A stretch of DNA of 21,818 nt. Origin: Autumnicola edwardsiae (GTDB taxonomy: Bacteria; Bacteroidota; Bacteroidia; Flavobacteriales; Flavobacteriaceae). The position numbers and the translations under genes were made by a program. The DNA lies in NCBI RefSeq assembly GCF_031846505.1, contig NZ_JAVRHP010000056.1, forward strand, positions 1 through 21,818, in the 5' to 3' direction. Shown here piece by piece: positions 7,226-15,590 of the stretch (positions are counted from its first letter, which is position 1; every line of letters starts with the position of its first letter). The notes beneath the pieces were generated by a model that saw nothing but the letters and a program-made list of their open reading frames with translations, was not told where the DNA came from and searched no databases.

Positions 7226-10200
7226 ATGGAACAACAGAAACCCTATACTCCCAAGAATAAAATACGAATGGTAACGGCCGCTTCTCTTTTTGACGGCCAC
7301 GATGCTGCTATAAATATTATGCGCAGGATTATCCAGTCCACTGGTGTGGAAGTGATCCATTTGGGGCATGACCGCAGTGTGGAAGAGGTCGTGAATTGTG
7401 CAATCCAGGAAGATGCGCACGCCATTGCCATGACCTCTTATCAAGGCGGGCACAACGAGTATTTCAAATACATGTACGATCTCCTTCAGGAAAAAGGCGC
7501 TGGTCATATCAAGATTTTTGGCGGTGGCGGCGGAGTTATTCTTCCGGAAGAAATTAAAGAATTGATGGATTATGGGATTACCCGAATTTACGCTCCAGAT
7601 GATGGCCGGGAAATGGGATTGCAGGGAATGATCAATGATATGGTGAAGCGTGTAGATGAACCAACGCCTCCTCTTCCAAAGAAAGAAGGTGTAGGAATAT
7701 CGCTGAAGAAGAAGGATGTAAACACCATTGCCAGACTCATTTCTTTAGCTGAAAATAATCATGAGGAGTTTGAAAAAAGTTTTTCTGAAGTAGAAAAATC
7801 CGGAAAAAATATTCCTGTTCTGGGAATTACGGGAACAGGAGGTTCTGGGAAATCAAGCCTTGTTGACGAACTGGTAAGGCGTTTTCTAGCCGATTTTCCT
7901 GAAAAAAATATCGGTATTGTTTCTGTAGATCCTTCCAAGAAAAAAACCGGCGGCGCATTGCTGGGAGATAGGATTAGAATGAATTCTATTAATAGTCCGC
8001 GGGTTTATATGCGCTCGCTTGCCACAAGGCAGTCTAATTTAGCACTTTCTAAACATGTTGCTGAAGCTGTGGAGATCCTTAAAGTAGCTGAATATGATCT
8101 TATTATCCTCGAAACTTCAGGAATCGGACAATCAGACACTGAAATTTTGGATCATTCTGATGTTTCATTATATGTGATGACGCCTGAATTTGGAGCAGCA
8201 ACCCAGCTGGAAAAGATCGATATGCTGGATTTTGCAGATCTGGTTTCCATCAATAAATTCGATAAACGTGGGGCCCAGGATGCACTTCGGGATGTTAAAA
8301 AGCAATACCAGAGAAATCATGCTTTATGGCATGAAGATGCTGAGAAATTGCCAGTTTTCGGCACTATTGCTTCCCAGTTTAACGATCCCGGCATGAACAC
8401 GCTTTACAAGCATATCATGGACAAGATTGATGAGAAAACAAATTCAGAATTGAATTCTACTTTTGAGATCTCACGGGAAATGAGCGAAAAAATCTTCGTT
8501 ATTCCGCCTAAACGTACCCGCTATTTATCCGAAATAGCCGAAAATAACCGGGGCTATGACGAAAAAGCTAAATCTCAGGCTGAAGTAGCTCAAAAACTCT
8601 ACGGAATTTTCAAAACCATAGAATCTGTCACCAATGTAAAGCTTGGACTTACCAAATTTGGTCTGGATGAAGAAGCTTTGGAAGAAGCAATTTCCGAAGA
8701 AAACAGAGAATTTACAGATTTACTTAAAAAAGAGTTCGATCGGGTAAAGATGGATCTGGATCCTTATAATTGGGAAATTATTCTCGGCTGGGATGAAAAA
8801 GTGAATAAGTACAGGCAGCCGGTTTATTCTTTTAAAGTTCGGGATAAAGAAATTAAAATCGACACCCATTCCGAATCACTTTCCCATACGCAGGTTCCAA
8901 AAGTTGCCCTTCCAAAATATGAAGCCTGGGGCGATATTTTAAAATGGTGCCTTCAGGAAAATGTGCCGGGGGAATTTCCATATACCGCCGGGCTTTATCC
9001 GTTTAAGAGGCAGGGCGAAGATCCTACCAGGATGTTTGCCGGAGAAGGTGGGCCGGAGCGTACCAACAGGAGGTTTCATTATGTAAGTTTAGGCTTACCG
9101 GCAAAACGGCTTTCCACGGCATTCGATTCTGTGACGCTTTATGGAAATGATCCCGATCATCGCCCTGATATCTACGGGAAGATAGGTAACGCCGGAGTTT
9201 CAATTTGCTGCCTTGATGATGCCAAAAAATTGTATTCCGGTTTTGATCTTGCAGATCCAATGACTTCTGTAAGTATGACGATTAATGGACCTGCTCCAAT
9301 GCTTCTCGGCTTTTTTATGAATGCGGCTATCGATCAGCAATGCGAAAAATACATCAAGACAAATGATCTCGAAGATAAGGTTGAAGCAAAGCTGAAGGAG
9401 CTTTATGACGATAATGGAATTGACAGGCCATCATATAAAGGCGATCTACCTGAAGGCAATAACGGTCTGGGATTGATGCTTCTGGGCTTAACCGGAAATC
9501 AGATTTTGGATGCTGAAGTTTATGAAGATATACGCCAAAAAACGCTGAGTTCGGTAAGAGGAACCGTTCAGGCAGATATTCTAAAGGAGGATCAGGCGCA
9601 GAATACCTGTATTTTTTCTACGGAATTTGCGCTGAGGTTAATGGGCGATGTTCAGCAGTATTTTATTGAAGAAAAAGTCCGGAATTTTTATTCCGTTTCC
9701 ATTTCCGGCTATCATATTGCTGAAGCGGGTGCCAATCCCATTACGCAACTTGCTTTTACCCTTGCTAACGGCTTTACGTATGTAGAATACTATTTAAGCC
9801 GCGGGATGGATATTAATAAATTTGGTCCTAACCTGTCCTTCTTTTTCTCTAATGGAGTAGACCCGGAATATGCAGTTATTGGCCGTGTTGCCAGGAAAAT
9901 ATGGTCTAAAGCTTTAAAGCACAAATATGGCGCTAATCCACGTGCTCAAATGCTTAAATATCACATTCAAACCTCGGGGCGTTCGCTTCATGCTCAGGAA
10001 ATAGATTTTAATGATATCAGGACAACATTGCAGGCCCTGTATGCAATTTACGATAACTGTAATTCCCTGCATACCAATGCTTACGATGAGGCGATAACCA
10101 CGCCAACAGAAGCTTCAGTAAGAAGGGCGATGGCAATTCAGCTTATTATCAATAAAGAACTTGGCTTAACCAAGAATGAAAATCCTATCCAGGGATCGTT

Positions 10201-10657
10201 TATAATTGAAGAATTAACAGATCTTGTCGAAGAAGCAGTTTTACAGGAATTTGACCGGATTACCGAACGCGGCGGAGTGCTGGGAGCGATGGAAACCATG
10301 TACCAACGCGGAAAGATTCAGGAGGAAAGTCTTTATTACGAAACTTTAAAGCACAACGGGGATTTTCCAATTATTGGTGTGAATACCTTTTTAAGTTCTA
10401 CAGGATCACCAACTGTTACTCCGGGGGAAGTCATAAGGGCGACAGAAGAAGAAAAACAACATCAGATAAAAACACTCACAACCCTTCATAAAGCTAAAGG
10501 CAACAAGGCAGATGATGCACTGGATAAATTAAAGGATGCTGCTGTTAACAATGAAAATTTATTCGAACTTTTAATGGAAGCCACAAAAGTTTGTTCTCTT
10601 GGCCAAATTACCACTGCCTTGTTTGAAGTAGGGGGGCAGTATAGAAGGAATATGTAG
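7226..10657 (+). CDS. icmF: Fused isobutyryl-CoA mutase IcmF (B12-binding, G-protein chaperone and mutase in one chain)
   Basis: IcmF interconverts isobutyryl-CoA and n-butyryl-CoA with adenosylcobalamin and has a built-in GTPase chaperone. The 1143-aa chain (from ATG 7226) has the three parts in order. The B12-binding domain is at about 12-145, with D23-G-H25 in SLFDGHDAA. The MeaI-like G domain is at about 190-400, with P-loop GTGGSGKS at 203-210 and NKFD at 343-346. The mutase barrel runs from about 565 to the end, with EFPYTAGLYPFKR and FAGEGGPERTNRRF. Q792, in LKEDQAQNT, sits where methylmalonyl-CoA mutases have the carboxylate-binding arginine (ILKE...RNT). This favours isobutyryl-CoA over methylmalonyl-CoA. 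A TTG at 7211 would add five residues and is less likely. Pivalyl- or isovaleryl-CoA side activities are known in the family. Confidence 0.95.
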   Translation: MEQQKPYTPKNKIRMVTAASLFDGHDAAINIMRRIIQSTGVEVIHLGHDRSVEEVVNCAIQEDAHAIAMTSYQGGHNEYFKYMYDLLQEKGAGHIKIFGGGGGVILPEEIKELMDYGITRIYAPDDGREMGLQGMINDMVKRVDEPTPPLPKKEGVGISLKKKDVNTIARLISLAENNHEEFEKSFSEVEKSGKNIPVLGITGTGGSGKSSLVDELVRRFLADFPEKNIGIVSVDPSKKKTGGALLGDRIRMNSINSPRVYMRSLATRQSNLALSKHVAEAVEILKVAEYDLIILETSGIGQSDTEILDHSDVSLYVMTPEFGAATQLEKIDMLDFADLVSINKFDKRGAQDALRDVKKQYQRNHALWHEDAEKLPVFGTIASQFNDPGMNTLYKHIMDKIDEKTNSELNSTFEISREMSEKIFVIPPKRTRYLSEIAENNRGYDEKAKSQAEVAQKLYGIFKTIESVTNVKLGLTKFGLDEEALEEAISEENREFTDLLKKEFDRVKMDLDPYNWEIILGWDEKVNKYRQPVYSFKVRDKEIKIDTHSESLSHTQVPKVALPKYEAWGDILKWCLQENVPGEFPYTAGLYPFKRQGEDPTRMFAGEGGPERTNRRFHYVSLGLPAKRLSTAFDSVTLYGNDPDHRPDIYGKIGNAGVSICCLDDAKKLYSGFDLADPMTSVSMTINGPAPMLLGFFMNAAIDQQCEKYIKTNDLEDKVEAKLKELYDDNGIDRPSYKGDLPEGNNGLGLMLLGLTGNQILDAEVYEDIRQKTLSSVRGTVQADILKEDQAQNTCIFSTEFALRLMGDVQQYFIEEKVRNFYSVSISGYHIAEAGANPITQLAFTLANGFTYVEYYLSRGMDINKFGPNLSFFFSNGVDPEYAVIGRVARKIWSKALKHKYGANPRAQMLKYHIQTSGRSLHAQEIDFNDIRTTLQALYAIYDNCNSLHTNAYDEAITTPTEASVRRAMAIQLIINKELGLTKNENPIQGSFIIEELTDLVEEAVLQEFDRITERGGVLGAMETMYQRGKIQEESLYYETLKHNGDFPIIGVNTFLSSTGSPTVTPGEVIRATEEEKQHQIKTLTTLHKAKGNKADDALDKLKDAAVNNENLFELLMEATKVCSLGQITTALFEVGGQYRRNM

Positions 10658-10667
10658 ATTTTGTTGC

Positions 10668-10693
10668 AGTCTCTCCTGTAAAAGGGGGAGATT
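10668..10693 (+). terminator. Stem-loop after icmF, possible terminator
   Basis: TCTCTCC pairs with GGGGGAGA (one G-U pair; up to 9 bp with flanking weak pairs) around the loop TGTAAAAG, 10 bp after the icmF stop. The following bases (TTGCTTGGTTGG) are not a clean T-run, so it may terminate poorly or only stabilise the 3' end. Confidence 0.4.
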
Positions 10694-10788
10694 GCTTGGT
10701 TGGCGTGCATATTTTTTATCACTGTTTCCTGGCTGCGAAAACCCATAAACTTTAGCTGTTTATTGCTTTAAAATTCAAACTTTCAAAT

Positions 10789-10796
10789 TACTTTTG
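10789..10796 (+). promoter_or_regulatory. -7 element for marC
   Basis: TACTTTTG matches TANNTTTG and lies 51 bp before the marC ATG at 10848. The leader includes a small stem-loop, GATCT-ATAG-AGATC (10812-10825), followed by five T; it is too short to call an attenuator. Confidence 0.45.
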
Positions 10797-10847
10797 CAGA
10801 CTTTAAAATTTGATCTATAGAGATCTTTTTGAAAAGGTAAAACTACT

Positions 10848-11468
10848 ATGGAAAACATTTGGTTATATGCCATTGGGGCTTTCACGGCATTCTTTGCTAT
10901 TAACAATCCCGTGGGAAACATTCCTATCTTTTTAAGTCTCACCAAGCAGGCCGATGGTGCAAGAAAACGGTTTATTTCCAAAAAGGCGACTTTTACAGCT
11001 TTCGTTATAGTTACCGGGTTTATTTTGCTAGGTAAATATATTTTCGATCTTTTTGGTTTGACTATCCCTGCCTTTAAAATAACCGGGGGAATCCTGGTGT
11101 TCTTTGTAGGTTTTGAGATGATCCGGGCGCAACAATCCAGCATAGATAACCAGACAGAGATAGATTTTAACGAAGGTATTTCCATTTCGCCTCTTGCCAT
11201 TCCAATACTTGCGGGTCCGGGAACTATAGTTACCGCCATGAACTATACCACTACGGCCAGTTATCTCGATATGCTTGTGATTGTAGTTATGTTCGGGTTA
11301 ATAATGTGGCTCAATCATCTGGCTTTTATTTCCAGTGATTATCTTGTGCGGTTTATAGGGCAGAATAAAATTGTAGTAGTAGAGAAAATAATGGGGCTTA
11401 TTATCGCCATCATTGGTACCAACATGCTGATCCAGGGAATTCACCTGGCTTTTTTTGAACAGGTATAA
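10848..11468 (+). CDS. MarC/UPF0056 family integral membrane protein (206 aa)
   Basis: This is an inner-membrane protein of the MarC family, with six expected helices. Family hallmarks are visible: NPVGNIPIFLSLT in the first third, ITGGILVFFVGFEMI in the middle, and SPLAIPILAGPGTIVTAM, in which AIPILAGPG is the strongest MarC signature. The length of about 200 aa is normal. The original link of E. coli MarC to multiple antibiotic resistance was not supported later, so the function of this family is unknown and I give no gene symbol. It has its own promoter-like element upstream and converges on the 131-aa gene downstream, with a 56-bp spacer that carries a copy of the 17-bp repeat. Confidence 0.92.
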   Translation: MENIWLYAIGAFTAFFAINNPVGNIPIFLSLTKQADGARKRFISKKATFTAFVIVTGFILLGKYIFDLFGLTIPAFKITGGILVFFVGFEMIRAQQSSIDNQTEIDFNEGISISPLAIPILAGPGTIVTAMNYTTTASYLDMLVIVVMFGLIMWLNHLAFISSDYLVRFIGQNKIVVVEKIMGLIIAIIGTNMLIQGIHLAFFEQV

Positions 11469-11490
11469 GCTCCTTTAGATGAGCTCTAAG

Positions 11491-11507
11491 CCGAAATTTG
11501 CCATTTT
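11491..11507 (-). repeat. Near copy (one mismatch) of the dispersed 16-17 bp word
   Basis: The minus strand reads AAAATGGCAAATTTCGG and differs in one base from the word at 21448-21464. It lies in the spacer between marC and the convergent 131-aa gene. Confidence 0.5.
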
Positions 11508-11524
11508 AGAAGCATTAAAGTTGC

Positions 11525-11920
11525 TTACATTTTTAACATCCAGGTACGCTGTAGTTTTTTAAACTTTTTAAGTTCACTCCTTAAAAGATGAAGAAATTCC
11601 TTTCCGTTGCTGTTACTAAGTTCAAGGCGGTCACAGTTTTTATGTAGAAGGTTTACCAAACGAGTAAGGGATGCAATATGACGGTATCGCTCTTCAGAAA
11701 AAGTTTTACTTTCCGCTTTCAGGATTTCAGGGGCGAGTGAAACCGATTGCTGTACAATATCTCCTGTAAAATAGATATGAGGATTTTCCCTCCCGTTTAC
11801 CTGCAGGTTTCCCAGGTCGTGTACCAGGTAATTAGAAATACTTCGGGAAAGGCGAAAGATCTCCATAGCTTTTTTATAAATAGCTGTTTCGGTAGGCTTA
11901 CTGGAATCGTGTATTGACAT
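11525..11920 (-). CDS. Small helical protein of unknown function, possibly four-helix-bundle type (131 aa)
   Basis: I do not recognise a firm family. The sequence is soluble, without signal or membrane segment, rich in Lys, Leu and Ser, and seems fully helical. Its layout recalls the S23/four-helix-bundle proteins (the group linked to 23S rRNA intervening sequences and to Avd): a first helix IYKKAMEIFRLSRSISNYLV, a second with DIVQQSVSLAPEILKAES, a third with RYRHIASLTRLVNLLHKN and a lysine-rich last helix ELKKFKKLQR. This is a resemblance of pattern only and no rRNA gene is nearby. It has a perfect -7 element 34 bp upstream, which supports a real gene. It is divergent from the Lrp-type regulator, so it could be that regulator's target. 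Confidence 0.6.
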   Translation of the reverse strand: MSIHDSSKPTETAIYKKAMEIFRLSRSISNYLVHDLGNLQVNGRENPHIYFTGDIVQQSVSLAPEILKAESKTFSEERYRHIASLTRLVNLLHKNCDRLELSNSNGKEFLHLLRSELKKFKKLQRTWMLKM

Positions 11921-11954
11921 CTTTTTTATAGCAGGATTTTTATAATTCTTTCTT

Positions 11955-11962
11955 CAAATTTA
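11955..11962 (-). promoter_or_regulatory. -7 element for the 131-aa protein gene
   Basis: The minus strand reads TAAATTTG, a full TANNTTTG match, 34 bp upstream of the ATG at 11920 and within the divergent spacer shared with the Lrp-type regulator gene. Confidence 0.45.
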
Positions 11963-12052
11963 ACTACAAGATTTTTATTTTGAATATTGATTTTAAGGCG
12001 GAATGGCGAATTTGCTTTAATTTTTATATTTTTAATAGCCGAAACTTTTAAA

Positions 12053-12496
12053 ATGAAAATCGATAAACTCAATTGGGAAATTCTAAAATGCCTTCAGCTT
12101 AACGCGAGACAGTCTAATGCTGAAATTGGCAGGAAGGTGGGAATCACTTCTCCCGCGGTTGCAGAACGAATCAGGAAAATGGAAGATTCCGGTTTAATAA
12201 AAGGCTACAGAACTGAAATTGCCTATAACCAGGCGGGACATCAGCTAAAGGCTATAATAACATTAAGGGCTTTTATGGGAAGGCTCAAAGCTTTTCTGGA
12301 GAAAGTAAAGGAGTTTGATGAGGTTTTAAACTGCTACAGGATTACAGGAAACGAAAATATTATTATGGAAGTAGTCCTTCACGACCAGTCTCATCTGGAA
12401 AGGTTTATTGATAAAATGATCACTTACGGAGAAACAAAAACGCATATCGTATTGTCCAATGTTATTGAAGATGCACCTATACAGAAGCCTAAGTAA
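12053..12496 (+). CDS. Lrp/AsnC family transcriptional regulator (147 aa)
   Basis: The N-terminal helix-turn-helix (about residues 3-60) has the classic Lrp/AsnC pattern: KIDKLNWEILKCLQLNAR, then NAEIGRKVGITSPAVAERIRKMEDSGLIKGY. The C-terminal RAM/ligand-sensing domain (about 65-140) has LKAIITLRA, a CYRITGNENIIMEV strand and a final THIVLSN strand. Such proteins bind DNA as dimers or octamers and usually sense amino acids. From the ATG at 12053 the length is 147 aa, normal for the family. A TTG at 11987 would add a 22-residue hydrophobic extension and is unlikely. It is divergent from the 131-aa gene and converges on the methyltransferase gene with a 31-bp gap; targets are unknown. Confidence 0.92.
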   Translation: MKIDKLNWEILKCLQLNARQSNAEIGRKVGITSPAVAERIRKMEDSGLIKGYRTEIAYNQAGHQLKAIITLRAFMGRLKAFLEKVKEFDEVLNCYRITGNENIIMEVVLHDQSHLERFIDKMITYGETKTHIVLSNVIEDAPIQKPK

Positions 12497-12527
12497 TTAA
12501 ATTAGAAGTAAATTTTCAGGAATAAGA

Positions 12528-13436
12528 TTATTTTCTGGCACTCACGAGGTACATCAAAGAGCCTCCTGCGGCATGATACTGCTCACGCTGTAATGCGCCC
12601 ATAATGTGGCTGTCGCGGGAACTATATTTTTCCTGGTACTCAAAATAGAAAGGCATATACTGTTCTCCTGCGGCACTAAAAAAGTCAATATCTTTTTGAG
12701 TGTTCGATTTCCAGGAGCCTCCCTGAAGCCACTGCTTTAAAGTTGCCACCTGCTCTTCATTGTCATAAGGAGGATACATGGCAATTGCTTTATCAGAAAG
12801 TCTTACCTCAATATCCTTAAGTTCCTCCATGGCAAACATTCCCGGCAGCAGATCTCCAAGGGAATTATCGCCCTGCCCCATTTTTCGTTTACCTTTTTCT
12901 ATAATGAGGCGGTATTTGATATGATCCAGGGTTTCTTCTATAGAATCTTTTTGAGAAATGGAATTTTTAGTGAGGCTCTGTATAATATTGTTCGGTTCTA
13001 CGCAAAGAAGAATTCCGTTGCTTTTTAGAACTCTTTTCATCTCCTTAATCGCCTTTTGTGGCTCCGGAAGATGAATAAGTACCGTCTGGCAGGTAACAAA
13101 ATCAAAGCTATTATCCGGAAATGGTAATTTTTGGGCATCAGCATTCATTAAGGTGAAGTTTTGTGCTTTGCCGGAAAAATAATGTTCTAGTTCAGTGTTT
13201 TTGAGATGCCATTTTTTGTCATTATCAACAGCGGTGATTTCTGCATCTTTCTGAAGGTATGGAGCCAGTATTCTCGTCCAGTGTCCTTTTCCACAGCCAA
13301 CGTCCAGCATAGAGCTAACGGTGTTCAGGTTTAGCCTTTCTGCTGTTAAATCTAAAAAAGGTCTATTCCACCAGAAATCTCTGTAGTCTCCAAAAAATTC
13401 TTCAGAATGGCCTTTGTCTGGATCTTTTTCGCTCAA
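12528..13436 (-). CDS. Class I SAM-dependent methyltransferase (302 aa)
   Basis: The Rossmann-type methyltransferase core covers about residues 38-150. Motif I is D45-VGCGKG-51 (SMLDVGCGKGHWT), the acidic residue after strand 2 is D71 (ITAVDND), motif III is D100 in MNADAQKLPFPDNSFDFV, and the Methyltransf_11-like VLIHLPEPQKAIKEMKRVLK follows. Roughly 150 further residues form a C-terminal region I cannot assign, ending MYLVSARK. The substrate is unknown; the small-molecule methyltransferase pattern is a family-level inference. A one-mismatch -7 candidate (TATCTTCG, minus strand, 13460-13467) lies 23 bp upstream. The gene appears monocistronic and converges with the Lrp-type gene. Confidence 0.88.
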   Translation of the reverse strand: MSEKDPDKGHSEEFFGDYRDFWWNRPFLDLTAERLNLNTVSSMLDVGCGKGHWTRILAPYLQKDAEITAVDNDKKWHLKNTELEHYFSGKAQNFTLMNADAQKLPFPDNSFDFVTCQTVLIHLPEPQKAIKEMKRVLKSNGILLCVEPNNIIQSLTKNSISQKDSIEETLDHIKYRLIIEKGKRKMGQGDNSLGDLLPGMFAMEELKDIEVRLSDKAIAMYPPYDNEEQVATLKQWLQGGSWKSNTQKDIDFFSAAGEQYMPFYFEYQEKYSSRDSHIMGALQREQYHAAGGSLMYLVSARK

Positions 13437-13617
13437 AATATTCGCTGGTTTTTAAAGTGCGAAGATACTTATTTTCGCCTGAGCCTGTGGTATAAAAAGC
13501 AGCATGAAAGAAAAATGGTGTTAGTCAAAATATTAACATTTTCGGTCTTTATTGAAGATTCTCGTTAATTTACTGGTAATTATAATTTCTTTGAGAATAA
13601 TCAGCGTTCTTATGATT

Positions 13618-13625
13618 TATCTTTG
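13618..13625 (+). promoter_or_regulatory. -7 element for the DUF1328-like gene
   Basis: TATCTTTG matches TANNTTTG fully and lies 17 bp before the ATG at 13643. A TTTG at 13590-13593 could act as the -33 element, although the 24-bp spacing is slightly long. Confidence 0.55.
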
Positions 13626-13642
13626 AGAAAAAACAGATACTT

Positions 13643-13843
13643 ATGAAAAAGAAAATAACAATATTTTTAGTTTTAACCTTAATAACGGGGTTAGTTGGAT
13701 TTTCAGGAATGAATTTTGATGGTGTAGCTGCAATAAGGGTAATGTTCCTGATTTTTGCTGATTTACTGTTAGTTTCAGTTTTGGCAAGCTTATTTTTCTC
13801 CTCAGATCAGCAGCAGGTAAGGCTGGAACGGGTTAGGAAATAA
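13643..13843 (+). CDS. Small membrane protein, DUF1328/YtjA-like (66 aa)
   Basis: Two hydrophobic helices (about residues 4-22 and 29-53) are joined by a short glycine-rich turn and end in a charged tail, QQQVRLERVRK. The pattern LITGLVGFSGMNFDGVAAI, followed by a second helix and SVLASLFF, resembles the DUF1328 pattern of E. coli YtjA (ALIAAALGFGGLAG, then a hydrophobic helix and LVSLFMG). The match is from memory and moderate; family function is unknown. The gene has its own -7 element and a strong terminator, so it is a compact independent transcription unit. It may be a small inner-membrane stress protein, but that is a guess. Confidence 0.65.
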   Translation: MKKKITIFLVLTLITGLVGFSGMNFDGVAAIRVMFLIFADLLLVSVLASLFFSSDQQQVRLERVRK

Positions 13844-13874
13844 TTGGATTAGGAAACTTGCTTTGCAGTAATAG

Positions 13875-13904
13875 AGCTTTTACCTGAGGGTAAAGGCTTT
13901 TTTT
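13875..13904 (+). terminator. Rho-independent terminator after the DUF1328-like gene
   Basis: AGCTTTTACC and GGTAAAGGCT form a 10-bp stem with one G-U pair and the tetraloop TGAG, followed directly by a run of seven T. It lies 31 bp after the stop codon and is the clearest terminator in the window. Confidence 0.85.
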
Positions 13905-13928
13905 ATATTTACCAACTATCATTACATT

Positions 13929-15353
13929 ATGAAAAAGCAAAAATACTGTCTGTTTCTTCTTTTAATCTTTTTATACTTTTCTGCAGGAGCGCAGGAATTG
14001 CGCCTTCTTAAAGGAAGGGTGACAGATTCTATTCCGGTTCAGGACAGCCTTGGTGGCTCTTATGCACTGTACATCCCGCAATCTTTTCAAACAAATACGG
14101 CTAATCCGGTTATTTTTGTTTTTGATCCCGATGGGAGGGGGAGGCTGGCAGCACAACTTTTCCGACGCGTGGCAGAAGAGCAATCTTATGTTATTGCCGC
14201 CTCTAATGCGAAGTTTAAAGAGGATTCACTTCAGGAAAATGTGACGCAGGCGCTAAGGATGATTGGCAGCGTGATTAAAGCAATACCCATTGATACAGAT
14301 CAGATTTTTACCGCCGGTCTGGGTGAAGGGGCGCAAGTGGCTTCGGCTCTTCCCATAATTTATAATGATATAGATGGTGTGCTGGCAATAGGAAATGCTG
14401 TTTTAAAACCCGACTTTGTAGTTGAAAAAAATAGATTCATGTTCAGTGCGTTGGTGAGTGATCGGGATTTTCAGAAATTCGAGATTGAGAGCTATGTGGA
14501 TTTTTTTGAAGATCGTAATTTTCCTTCTGAACTGGGCTATTATTCGGATGATCCTAAAGAATGGCCCGATACTGAGGTCATTTCTAACGCGGTGGCCGGT
14601 TTCAGTTTGTACTCTATGGAAAGGGGAAGTCGTGACCGTAATGCCGCTGTTGTGGAATCTTTATTTCAGGATGAACTTGAGTATGCAGAGCGTTTAAGGC
14701 GAAAAAGGGAATATTATCCGGCATTTGTAAAACTGGAACAAATAGAAGAAAAGTATTCAGATTATGATTTTGAAGATATTCTAAAGGCAAAAAAAAGGGA
14801 ATTGCGTAGGGCCAACCCTTTTAGAAAGCAAAGAAGGGAGTACAGAAATATAGAATCCCGGGAAGAGATAAAGCAGCAGGATTACATCTATTTTATGGAG
14901 AACGATCTTGCCATTGCAAATTTCGAAAATATTGGTTGGTGGGCTTTTCAACTGGACGAGCTGCAAAAAATTCAGGAAGGGGGGAGTGCGGTTGAGCAAA
15001 AGATGGCGCACAGGCTGGAAGGTTTTCTGAAGTACTATTCAGCCGCAAAATATGATGGAATCCAAAAAGGTAATGGTAGTCTGGATGCAAAAGTTTTCGC
15101 CAGTCTGCTCAGGACGGTTTTGGATAGACAAAATCCTGAAGCATATTTAAACATTGTAAAACTTGCGGGGCAGGACGGCGATTACGAGACTGCACTACTT
15201 TATCTTGAAGATTTGCTGAAATTAGGCTATGACAATATGGAGGCCCTCTATGATATTCCGGGAATACTTGATTTGAAATTGAGTCCGGAATATAATGAGC
15301 TTATTCAGCAGTATTTAGGAAAATCCAGGTATTACAGGGCAAATGTTGACTAA
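13929..15353 (+). CDS. Secreted alpha/beta-hydrolase-fold protein with degenerate nucleophile, plus C-terminal helical repeat region (474 aa)
   Basis: A Sec signal peptide (MKKQK, hydrophobic core, SAGAQ at about 18-22) directs export. Residues about 30-220 look like an alpha/beta hydrolase of the feruloyl esterase/PHB depolymerase type: GGSYALYIPQSF, then VIFVFDPDGRG, then a nucleophile elbow at residues 130-134. That elbow reads G-L-G-E-G where a working enzyme has G-x-S-x-G, so the serine (residue 132, codon GGT) is missing. From about 245 the sequence turns to charged helices (AERLRRKREYYPAFVKLEQI), and the end (DGDYETALLYLEDLLKLGY, then a final leucine-rich helix) resembles a TPR-like unit. 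It is probably a binding or scaffold protein in the periplasm or on the cell surface. It follows a strong terminator by 24 bp, so it needs its own promoter, which I cannot place. Confidence 0.75.
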   Translation: MKKQKYCLFLLLIFLYFSAGAQELRLLKGRVTDSIPVQDSLGGSYALYIPQSFQTNTANPVIFVFDPDGRGRLAAQLFRRVAEEQSYVIAASNAKFKEDSLQENVTQALRMIGSVIKAIPIDTDQIFTAGLGEGAQVASALPIIYNDIDGVLAIGNAVLKPDFVVEKNRFMFSALVSDRDFQKFEIESYVDFFEDRNFPSELGYYSDDPKEWPDTEVISNAVAGFSLYSMERGSRDRNAAVVESLFQDELEYAERLRRKREYYPAFVKLEQIEEKYSDYDFEDILKAKKRELRRANPFRKQRREYRNIESREEIKQQDYIYFMENDLAIANFENIGWWAFQLDELQKIQEGGSAVEQKMAHRLEGFLKYYSAAKYDGIQKGNGSLDAKVFASLLRTVLDRQNPEAYLNIVKLAGQDGDYETALLYLEDLLKLGYDNMEALYDIPGILDLKLSPEYNELIQQYLGKSRYYRANVD

Positions 15354-15375
15354 ATTTTCCACTTTTTCAAAGATT

Positions 15376-15477
15376 TTAGCCTTCGGGAGAATGGAAAAGT
15401 ATATTTTTCTGTGGAGTGAAATCAATTCTTGCTTTCGATTCTAAAAAAAGCATGTATTTATTAGTGTAATCTTCCAT
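15376..15477 (-). CDS. Possible 33-aa small protein
   Basis: An ATG at 15477 opens a frame starting MEDYTNKYMLFLESK and ending FHSPEG with a TAA stop. The amino-acid mix looks protein-like (few rare residues, charged and aromatic positions mixed). There is no -7 element match or clear ribosome binding site, and a frame of this length can arise by chance, so I rate it as a candidate only. Confidence 0.2.
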   Translation of the reverse strand: MEDYTNKYMLFLESKARIDFTPQKNILFHSPEG

Positions 15478-15590
15478 ATCTGATAAAATTGATCAGTAAA
15501 GTAACATTTTCAGGAAAAATTTAAAGCGAGTTTAGTAAAATGAAGGAGCGGTGAAAATATGCTTTTAGTCCTCTAAAAGATCACCTGTTA

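Noticed and set aside
10812..10830. Stem-loop GATCT-ATAG-AGATC followed by T5 in the marC leader as an attenuator
   Set aside because: The 5-bp stem is too weak and no alternative fold or leader peptide is visible.
11468..11485. AGCTC/GAGCT hairpin as the marC terminator
   Set aside because: Only 5 bp and no T-run follows.
11987..12052. TTG start with a hydrophobic 22-residue extension for the Lrp-type regulator
   Set aside because: The extension is not part of the family and the ATG at 12053 gives the usual length.
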